Origin: MnTg04 sp036443455
GTDB taxonomy: Bacteria > Pseudomonadota > Gammaproteobacteria > Steroidobacterales > MnTg04
Direction of reading: 5' to 3'
Assembly: GCA_036443455.1 (NCBI GenBank)
Contig: JAZFYI010000053.1
Span: 1 to 13,294, forward strand
Length of the DNA: 13,294 nucleotides
Of this stretch, positions 7,425 through 13,294 are shown piece after piece (the stretch's first letter is position 1; each line of letters starts with the position of its first letter). Both the position numbers and the translations under genes were made by a program. A model generated the notes under the pieces. It saw nothing but the letters and a program-made list of their open reading frames with translations, was not told where the DNA came from and made no database searches.

Positions 7425-7471
7425 ATCGGCTATTCTGTGCCGCCCGTTATCAAATCGCAATGAGGTTTGTC

Positions 7472-9514
7472 ATGAAGCTGCAGTCATTCGCAGAAAACCG
7501 CTGGCAGCAAGGCGCCGCCGACGGCGTGCAACTGGTCAGTGCCGTAGATGGCGCAGAGATCGCCACATCGTCGAGCGAGGGCCTGGATTTTGGTGCGATG
7601 GCGCATTACGCGCGCACTACCGGTGGCGCCAACCTTCGCAAGTACACCTTCCACCAGCGCGCCAACATGCTCAAAGCGCTGGCCAAATACCTGTTGGAGC
7701 ACAAGCAGGAGTTCTATGCGCTTTCCGCCAGGACCGGCGCGACCCGCACGGATTCCTGGATCGATATAGACGGCGGCATTGCCACGCTTTTCGTGTACTC
7801 GGGCAAGGGCCGGCGCGAAATGCCGAATGACCACGTTTATATCGATGGTCAGCCCGAGTTTCTGTCAAAAAAAGGCAGCTTTGTCGGCCAGCATATATTC
7901 CTGCCGCTCGAGGGCGTCGCCGTTCATATCAACGCGTTCAACTTTCCTTGCTGGGGGATGCTCGAAAAACTTGCGCCGTGCCTGCTCGCAGGCATGCCCG
8001 CGATCGTCAAACCGGCGACCAGCACCTCCTACCTCACCGAGGCGATGGTCAAACGCATCATCGAGTCCGGCATATTGCCCGATGGCGCCGTTCAATTGAT
8101 CTGCGGCGGCGTCGGTGATTTGTTCGACCACCTGAACTGCCAGGACGTGGTCGCGTTTACCGGCTCCAAGAACACGGCGGAATTCCTGCAACAGCACAAA
8201 ACCGTGATCGCCCAGTCGGTGCGCTTTACCGCGGAGACCGATTCGCTGAACGCATCGATACTGGGACCGGATGCGCAGCCCGGCACGGCCGAATTCGATC
8301 TTTATATCCAGGAAGTGGTTCGTGAGATGACCGTGAAAGCCGGTCAAAAATGTACCGCGATACGCAGGATAATCGCGCCCGCCGAGTTCAGCGCTGAACT
8401 GGTCAGTGCACTGGCCCAGGCGCTCGGCAAGATCCGGGTCGGCGACCCGGCCAGCAAGGAAGTCCAGATGGGCCCGCTCGCGAGCCAGGGTCAGCGTGAC
8501 GAAGTCAGGGAGCGCATAGCCGAACTCAGTGGTGACGCAGACCTGGTTTATGGCGATCTGGAGAATTTCGAGCTGATCGATGCCGATGCCAAAAAAGGCG
8601 CTTTTTTCGCGCCCGTGCTGCTGCACTGCCAGACACCGCTGACCAGCCGGTCGGTGCACAGCGTCGAAGCGTTTGGGCCGGTCAGCACGGTGATGCCGTA
8701 CGACACGCTGGACCAGGCGATTGCACTGGCGCGGATGGGCGAGGGCAGCCTGGCCGGTTCGGTGTTCACCGGCGATGATGAAATTGCGGCGACGCTGGCG
8801 CTGGGCATCGCGCCGTATCACGGTCGCCTGGTGATCATCGATCGCGATTCGGCCGGCGAATCGACCGGCCACGGCTCGCCGTTGCCGCACCTCGTGCATG
8901 GCGGGCCCGGCCGGGCCGGCGGCGGGGACGAAATGGGTGGCATACGTGGCGTACTGCATTACATGCAACGCACTGCCCTGCAAGGATCGCCAACGACGCT
9001 TGGCAGGATTGCGCGACGCTGGATACGCGGCGGCAAAGAGCATGTCGATGAGGCGCATCCGTTTACAAAATACTTCGAAGAACTCGAGATCGGCGACACG
9101 CACCACACCGCATCGAGAAAAATAACGGTAGAGGATATCGAGAATTTCGCCGAACTCAGCGGCGATAAGTTCTATGCCCACATGGATGATGAGCTGGCTG
9201 CAAAAAACCCGTTTTTTGATGCGCGGGTCGCACACGGCTATTTTATCGTATCGATGGCGGCGGGGTTGTTCGTGCAGCCTGATTTTGGACCGGTGCTGGC
9301 GAATTACGGGCTCGACGACCTGAGATTTGCGCAACCGGTCTATATGGGCGACGAGTTGAAGGTTCGGCTGACCTGCAAGCAAAAGACGATGCGCGAGGGC
9401 GAAGATTACGGCGAGGTTCGCTGGGATACGGAAGTGAGCAACCAGGATGGAGAAATCGTTGCCGCTTACGATGTGCTGACGATGGTGGCGACAAACAGCC
9501 AGCGAGCCGATTGA
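7472..9514 (+). CDS. paaZ: PaaZ, bifunctional oxepin-CoA hydrolase / 3-oxo-5,6-dehydrosuberyl-CoA semialdehyde dehydrogenase
   Basis: The 680-residue protein is collinear with E. coli PaaZ (681). Residues 1 to about 520 form an aldehyde dehydrogenase domain with the nucleophile C294 in AGQKCTAIRR and catalytic E255 in RFTAETDSLN. Residues about 530-675 form a MaoC-like hydratase domain with the D565/H570 pair in SGDKFYAH. The hydratase domain opens the oxepin ring, and the dehydrogenase domain oxidises the resulting aldehyde with NADP+. The frame is open for 48 codons upstream, but the ATG at 7472 is preferred: TGAGG ends six bases before it and MKLQSFAENRW fits the family start. An in-frame ATG at 7460 is possible but less well placed. 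The gene is divergent from the paaG operon, as paaZ is from its operon in E. coli. Its TGA directly abuts the opposing E2 stop. Confidence 0.97.
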   Translation: MKLQSFAENRWQQGAADGVQLVSAVDGAEIATSSSEGLDFGAMAHYARTTGGANLRKYTFHQRANMLKALAKYLLEHKQEFYALSARTGATRTDSWIDIDGGIATLFVYSGKGRREMPNDHVYIDGQPEFLSKKGSFVGQHIFLPLEGVAVHINAFNFPCWGMLEKLAPCLLAGMPAIVKPATSTSYLTEAMVKRIIESGILPDGAVQLICGGVGDLFDHLNCQDVVAFTGSKNTAEFLQQHKTVIAQSVRFTAETDSLNASILGPDAQPGTAEFDLYIQEVVREMTVKAGQKCTAIRRIIAPAEFSAELVSALAQALGKIRVGDPASKEVQMGPLASQGQRDEVRERIAELSGDADLVYGDLENFELIDADAKKGAFFAPVLLHCQTPLTSRSVHSVEAFGPVSTVMPYDTLDQAIALARMGEGSLAGSVFTGDDEIAATLALGIAPYHGRLVIIDRDSAGESTGHGSPLPHLVHGGPGRAGGGDEMGGIRGVLHYMQRTALQGSPTTLGRIARRWIRGGKEHVDEAHPFTKYFEELEIGDTHHTASRKITVEDIENFAELSGDKFYAHMDDELAAKNPFFDARVAHGYFIVSMAAGLFVQPDFGPVLANYGLDDLRFAQPVYMGDELKVRLTCKQKTMREGEDYGEVRWDTEVSNQDGEIVAAYDVLTMVATNSQRAD

Positions 9515-10705
9515 TCAGTCCGGCCAGCCCTCGAGCGCTGAAACGAATACCGAGAGGAACTCGTTGGTCTGGTGTGCGTCCAGCGCACGGTGGTCGATGG
9601 TCAGGGTCACATAGCACAGCGGCCGGATTTCCATCTGGTCCTGACCGCCGGCCTCGACGACGACGACTCTTTTCTCCAGTTTGCCGATGCCGAGGATCGC
9701 GCTTTGCGGCTGGTTGATGATGATCGGCGACGCCATCAGGCTGCCGCTGACCCCATGATTTGAAATCGTGAATGTGCCGCCGCTGACCTCGTCCTGGCCC
9801 AGCTCGCCCTTGCGCGCCTTGTCGGTCAGGGTCTGCAGCTTCCCGGCAATCGCGTCCAGCGTCATCTCCTGCGCGCGGTGAATGACGGGAACGATCAGGC
9901 CCTCGTCGCCCAGCGCCGTGCCGATGCCGATATTGATATCGCTAAACAGTTCCAGGCCTTCATCGTGGAAACGGCTGTTGACTTCGGGCACGGCGCGCAG
10001 CGCTGCGGCCGCGGCCTTGATGAAATAGGCGGTATAGGTCAGCTTGATGCCCTGGTCCTCCAGGCCGGCCCGGTTTTTCGCCCGGTGCGCAATGACGGCC
10101 GACATATCGGCCTCGAACACACAGGTGACATGGGGCGCGGTCTGCATGCTTTTCACCATGTGCGCGGCGATGCGCCTGCGCATCGGGGTATGCGGCACGA
10201 TCGTCGCTCCCGCAAGCGGCGGGACATCCTGATCTTTGGCGAGGGTCGTTACGCGACCTGCGATATGGTTTTCTACATCTGCACGGGTCACGCGGCCGCC
10301 GCGGCCGCTACCGGTGATGCCAGAGACATCCAGGTCGTGTTTTTTGAGCAGTTTTTTCAGGCCGGGGCTTAATTTCGGCTGGTCGGCGGCTACGTCACTT
10401 TTTGTCGTGGCAGCCGGCCCGGCTGCTTTTTCAGTGTCGGCGGGTTTCACCGCGGCCATGGCGCCTGCGGCGATTCGACCCAGCACGGCGCCGGGCTCGA
10501 CCTGGCTTTGTTCTTCGACCAGCAGCTCGTGCAAAACGCCACTGGCGGGTGAGGCGATCTCGACGACGACCTTGTCGGTTTCCAGTTCGATCAAGGGCTC
10601 GTGCAGCGCGACCGTATCGCCGGCCTGCTTGAGCCATTGCATCAGCGTCGATTCAGTCCCTTCCTGTTGGTCTTCCGGCACGACAATGTCGATCAGTTCT
10701 GGCAT
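9515..10705 (-). CDS. E2 lipoyl acyltransferase of a 2-oxoacid dehydrogenase complex (branched-chain type likely)
   Basis: The 396-residue protein has one N-terminal lipoyl domain (about 1-80) with the lipoylated lysine K45 in ELETDKVVVEI. An Ala/Pro-rich linker follows. The E3/E1-binding domain is at about 111-148 (LSPGLKKLL to VTRADVENHI). The acyltransferase core (about 165-396) has catalytic H372 and D376 in IDHRALDAHQTNEF. In most E2 proteins this motif reads DHRxxDG; here the glycine is alanine. It moves the acyl group made by E1 to CoA. It starts 15 bases after the E1 gene with AAGGA five bases before the ATG, so the two form one unit. The substrate cannot be read from the sequence: branched-chain 2-oxoacids are the usual guess for this type, with pyruvate or aryl-pyruvates as alternatives. 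Confidence 0.88.
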   Translation of the reverse strand: MPELIDIVVPEDQQEGTESTLMQWLKQAGDTVALHEPLIELETDKVVVEIASPASGVLHELLVEEQSQVEPGAVLGRIAAGAMAAVKPADTEKAAGPAATTKSDVAADQPKLSPGLKKLLKKHDLDVSGITGSGRGGRVTRADVENHIAGRVTTLAKDQDVPPLAGATIVPHTPMRRRIAAHMVKSMQTAPHVTCVFEADMSAVIAHRAKNRAGLEDQGIKLTYTAYFIKAAAAALRAVPEVNSRFHDEGLELFSDINIGIGTALGDEGLIVPVIHRAQEMTLDAIAGKLQTLTDKARKGELGQDEVSGGTFTISNHGVSGSLMASPIIINQPQSAILGIGKLEKRVVVVEAGGQDQMEIRPLCYVTLTIDHRALDAHQTNEFLSVFVSALEGWPD

Positions 10706-10720
10706 TTGCTTCCTTGTCCG

Positions 10721-12907
10721 TCAGCACTCGAGCAGCGCGGTCATTTTTTCGGCTATCCCGGCCACATCCGGGACCACCGCATGCATCAGCAAGGGATTGT
10801 GCGGACTGGGTATATCCGGCATGGCCAGCCGCTCGACCGGCGCATCGAGATCGAAAAAAGCTTCGCTGGCCACGGTCGCGACAATCTCCGCGCCAAAACC
10901 GGCGGTCATGTTGTCCTCGTGTACGACCAGGCAGCGCCTGGTCCTGGCGACCGAACTCAATATGGCTTTCCGGTCCCACGGCATCATCGTTCGCAGATCG
11001 ATTACCTCTACGCTGCCATCTACCTGGTCGGCCGCGGTTTCACAACGTGGCACCATCGCGCCCCAGGTCACGACGGTCAGGTCCGTACCCGGCCTGGTGA
11101 TTTTTGCCTGGCCAAACGGCAGCATGTATTTGTCGCCGGGGTAGGGTCTGCGCGCCCATGCATCGTCCAGCATCGAGCGGTGTTCGAAAAAGATCGTCGG
11201 GTTGTTGCTGCGCAACGCCGCGCGCAACAGACCGGTTGCGTCCTCGGCATTGGATGGCACGGCGACCTGCCAGCCGATGCCGTGGGCCCACTGCACTTCA
11301 TTTGTCTGGCTGTGCCAGGGATCGCCGCATTTGAAAAAGCCGCCCGGGATCCTGACTACGATCGGTGCGGCAAAGCGGTTGTTGGTCCGCCATCTCATCG
11401 TGCCGCAATCGTTCAATTGCTCCGTGGCCGGGTCGGCATACTTGCGAAACTGGATCTCGGGTACCGGCATCAGCCCGGCGATCGCCATGCCCACGGCGCG
11501 GCCGATGATGCCTTCTTCCGAGAGGCTGGTATCGAAGACCCGGTTAACACCGAATTTTTCCTGCAAACCCATCGTCGCCGCATGCACACCGCCCTTGGGT
11601 CCGACGTCTTCGCCAAAGACGGCGAGTTTCGGGTTGCTCGCCAGTTCATATTCGAGCGTACGGCGAATGGCCGTCAGCATGTTGATTCGGGTGGGCTCCG
11701 GTTCCGGTTGCTCGCCGGATTCGGGAAAAATATGGGCGTTGGCGGCCAGGCCACCTTGTTGCTGAATTTCGGGGTTACCGTCAGGCCCCGATTCACAAAA
11801 AACATGCCGTTCGATCCCTGCCGGATCGGGCTGGGTTCTCGCCAGCGCCGCCTCGAGTGCATCGGCGACTTCCAGTTCGACCTCCTTTTCCAGCTTTTGC
11901 CAGGCGTCTTCGTCGATCAATGCCGGTATCAGGTAGTCACGTAGTTTGGGCAGGGGATCACGGGATTCCTCTTCCGCGATAAACTCGGCCGACTTATAGG
12001 CCTGGGTATCCTGCGCTGAATGGCCCTCCAGCCGAGGCACGGTGAGCCGCAACAAGGCCGGGCCGGCACCGTTGCGTACGTGGTCTACGGCCTGGCTTAT
12101 CAGTCTGGCCGCCTCGGCTGGTTCTGTGCCATCGCCATCCAGGACCTGCAAATTCTCAAACGATTTGAGGTTGGCTGCGATATTTGCCCCTGGCGTCTGC
12201 AGCGTAGAAGGCGTCGAGATGCCATAGCCGTTGTCCTCGATATAAAACAACATCGGTAGTTTCAGCGTCGTTGCCATCGTCAGCGCAGACCAGAAGCCAT
12301 TGGTCGCTACCGATGCGTCACCGCCGAGGGCAGCGCCGATTGCACCCTTGTAGCTATCGTCACCGAGTTCATTGGCGTGATAAAGAATTGCCTGCGCCCA
12401 GCCGGCGACCGGCGTGTATTGCGCCCCGACGCCCCCGCACATCGGCAGTACCGTGGCGCCACCGGCCGAAGGAAGGTTGAAAACCACACCGATGTCGCGG
12501 CCGTCGCTGAATCCGCCGGAGCGGGCCAGCGGGCCGGCGAACGCATCTTCGATCGATAGCCCGATCGCCAGCAGCGATGGCCTGGACCGGTAATAACCGC
12601 TGGTTGCATCGTGCGGGTGATTCAGCAATGAACCGAGCAGGATCTGGGCCAGGTCGTGGCCGCGCGCAGAGAATTGGTAAAGCACTTTCTTCTGCGGGAC
12701 CAGTTCATTTTCCTCGATCCGGTCGATGGCCCGCGAGGTCAGCATCAGGCGAGCGATTCTGAGCCAGTCAAAAGCAGGGTCAATGCTGTCATCGGAACGA
12801 ACCGACGTTTCTTGTGCTGTTTTCGAACTCACAGATGCAATGCCTGGCGCTTTGGGGGAGTGCGAATAATACCCGCCCCGCGGGCAGCTTGGCCAGAGCG
12901 GCATCAT
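10721..12907 (-). CDS. Fused E1 alpha-beta subunit of a thiamine diphosphate 2-oxoacid dehydrogenase
   Basis: This 728-residue single chain joins both E1 subunits. Residues about 45-330 are the alpha part with the thiamine diphosphate site split between GGDAS (196-199) and IEDNGYGIS (223-231). Residues about 405-728 are the beta part, with FGEDVGPKGG, FDTSLSEEGIIGRAVGMA and VVHEDNMTAGFGAEI. An acidic, Gln- and Pro-rich linker (about 360-405) separates them. It decarboxylates a 2-oxoacid and loads the acyl group on the E2 encoded next. The start chosen is the ATG at 12907, one of two adjacent ATGs, with AGGAAA close upstream. The first 45 residues match no domain I recognise; a GTG at 12832 is an alternative start. 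The open frame extends to 13267 but would then overlap the MAPEG gene with low-quality sequence. No E3 gene is nearby. Confidence 0.88.
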   Translation of the reverse strand: MMPLWPSCPRGGYYSHSPKAPGIASVSSKTAQETSVRSDDSIDPAFDWLRIARLMLTSRAIDRIEENELVPQKKVLYQFSARGHDLAQILLGSLLNHPHDATSGYYRSRPSLLAIGLSIEDAFAGPLARSGGFSDGRDIGVVFNLPSAGGATVLPMCGGVGAQYTPVAGWAQAILYHANELGDDSYKGAIGAALGGDASVATNGFWSALTMATTLKLPMLFYIEDNGYGISTPSTLQTPGANIAANLKSFENLQVLDGDGTEPAEAARLISQAVDHVRNGAGPALLRLTVPRLEGHSAQDTQAYKSAEFIAEEESRDPLPKLRDYLIPALIDEDAWQKLEKEVELEVADALEAALARTQPDPAGIERHVFCESGPDGNPEIQQQGGLAANAHIFPESGEQPEPEPTRINMLTAIRRTLEYELASNPKLAVFGEDVGPKGGVHAATMGLQEKFGVNRVFDTSLSEEGIIGRAVGMAIAGLMPVPEIQFRKYADPATEQLNDCGTMRWRTNNRFAAPIVVRIPGGFFKCGDPWHSQTNEVQWAHGIGWQVAVPSNAEDATGLLRAALRSNNPTIFFEHRSMLDDAWARRPYPGDKYMLPFGQAKITRPGTDLTVVTWGAMVPRCETAADQVDGSVEVIDLRTMMPWDRKAILSSVARTRRCLVVHEDNMTAGFGAEIVATVASEAFFDLDAPVERLAMPDIPSPHNPLLMHAVVPDVAGIAEKMTALLEC

Positions 12908-12994
12908 TTGTTTCCTGCTTGAATTATGATGACTGATGCGGTTTGAGTCTGCCTGGTCGTTCCGGGGCGATAGAGTGATAGAGGGGAGAGAAAA
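12908..12994. promoter_or_regulatory. Short divergent gap between the E1 gene and the MAPEG gene
   Basis: These 87 bases separate two divergent genes and must hold, or lie close to, the promoter of the E1-E2 unit. Ribosome sites are clear on both sides: AGGAAA on the minus strand (12916-12911) and AGGGGA on the plus strand (12982-12987). A CATAAT on the minus strand (12928-12923) resembles a -10 but sits too close to the E1 ribosome site to be convincing. I see no strong palindrome. Confidence 0.45.
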
Positions 12995-13294
12995 ATGGAG
13001 ATCGTGGCCATCGTCAGCGCTCTGATTTTGATCGAATATTGGGTCATTTCCTACTTGGTCGGGGTGGCGAGGGGGAAGACCGGCCTGAAGGCTCCGGCCA
13101 TGCAGGGTGCTCCGGAGTTCGAGAGGATCAACCGAGTACAGCAAAATACGCTGGAGCAATTGATTGTCATGCTGCCGGCGATGTGGCTGTTCGCTTTCTA
13201 TGTGCGTCCGATGATAGCCGCCGGTCTGGGTGTCTTGTTCCTGGTTGCGCGAATAATCTATTGCCACGCCTATGTTCGGGAACCGTCAGGAAGA
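12995..13294 (+). CDS. MAPEG-family membrane protein (N-terminal 100 residues)
   Basis: The frame starts at an ATG with AGGGGA seven bases upstream and stays open to the right edge, so the gene is cut by the window end. A hydrophobic first segment (about residues 3-24) is followed by a polar loop. That loop contains FERINRVQQNTLEQ, which matches the ExxxRxxxNxxE signature of the MAPEG family (microsomal glutathione transferase and related proteins). Two more hydrophobic segments follow (about 60-73 and 77-92). Family members usually have about 130 residues and four membrane helices, so roughly the last quarter is missing. Bacterial members of this type rarely have a known substrate. Nothing links it functionally to the neighbouring dehydrogenase except its divergent position. 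Confidence 0.85.
   Translation, partial: MEIVAIVSALILIEYWVISYLVGVARGKTGLKAPAMQGAPEFERINRVQQNTLEQLIVMLPAMWLFAFYVRPMIAAGLGVLFLVARIIYCHAYVREPSGR

Larger units (their letters stand above)
7341..7471. promoter_or_regulatory. Divergent control region between paaG and paaZ
   Basis: These 131 bases separate the starts of the minus-strand paaG operon and plus-strand paaZ, so promoters for both directions must lie here. The paaG side (about 7355-7400) is very GC-rich. The paaZ side is more AT-rich. On the plus strand TATTCT at 7431-7436 could be a weak -10 for paaZ, but no good -35 accompanies it. On the minus strand TTGATA (7453-7448) resembles a -35 but lacks a matching -10. The paaG ribosome site is at 7346-7349 and the paaZ site (TGAGG) at 7461-7465. 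Two 14-base inverted repeats are listed separately. Confidence 0.6.

Noticed and set aside
7328..7471. An upstream extension of paaZ by 48 codons
   Set aside because: It would cover the whole divergent control region and overlap the paaG start; the ribosome site and family length support the start at 7472.
7865..9382. A 505-codon open frame on the minus strand inside paaZ
   Set aside because: It is exactly opposite a full-length, strongly conserved paaZ, resembles no known family, and such long antisense frames are common in GC-rich genes.
10601..11944. A 447-codon open frame on the plus strand opposite E1 and E2
   Set aside because: It spans two well-supported opposite-strand genes and their junction and shows no domain-like pattern.
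12923..12928. CATAAT on the minus strand as the -10 of the E1-E2 promoter
   Set aside because: A start from it would fall on the ribosome site itself, and no -35 is found at the right distance.
12908..13267. An upstream extension of the E1 frame by 120 codons
   Set aside because: The extra sequence is His/Gln/Asp-rich with no family similarity and is the antisense of the MAPEG gene; AGGAAA sits right before the ATG at 12907.

Overview
The window holds a catabolic gene cluster from a GC-rich bacterium, most likely a gammaproteobacterium or a close relative. The closeness of every Paa protein to the E. coli form and the divergent paaZ layout point that way; the genus cannot be told from this sequence. 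Coding density is very high and gaps between genes are mostly under 20 bases. No RNA genes, insertion sequences, CRISPR arrays or phage genes were seen.

Bases 1-7340 (minus strand) form a phenylacetate (paa) degradation operon, read right to left: paaG, paaI, paaA, paaB, paaC, paaD, paaE, a fused enoyl-CoA hydratase/3-hydroxyacyl-CoA dehydrogenase filling the PaaF and PaaH roles, and the start of paaJ, which runs off the left edge. On the plus strand, paaZ (7472-9514) is divergent from this operon across a 131-base control region that holds a perfect operator-like palindrome. Together the genes encode most of the aerobic phenylacetyl-CoA route: epoxidation by PaaABC(D)E, isomerisation to oxepin-CoA by PaaG, ring opening and aldehyde oxidation by PaaZ, then beta-oxidation-like steps by PaaG, the fused PaaF/PaaH-type enzyme and PaaJ to acetyl-CoA and succinyl-CoA. 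PaaI is a thioesterase that releases stalled CoA esters. The activating ligase PaaK and a regulator gene are not in the window.

Bases 9515-12907 (minus strand) hold a two-gene unit for a 2-oxoacid dehydrogenase complex: a single-chain E1 with alpha and beta parts fused, then a lipoyl E2. No E3 gene is present. The E2 gene converges on paaZ so tightly that the two stop codons touch. The substrate is probably a branched-chain 2-oxoacid, but its position beside the paa genes makes an aryl-pyruvate substrate worth testing. At the right edge a MAPEG-family membrane protein gene begins on the plus strand, divergent from E1, and runs out of the window.

Nothing here is a wholly new system. The points of interest are the fusions, the changed gene order, the control region, and the possible metabolic link between the 2-oxoacid dehydrogenase and phenylacetyl-CoA.
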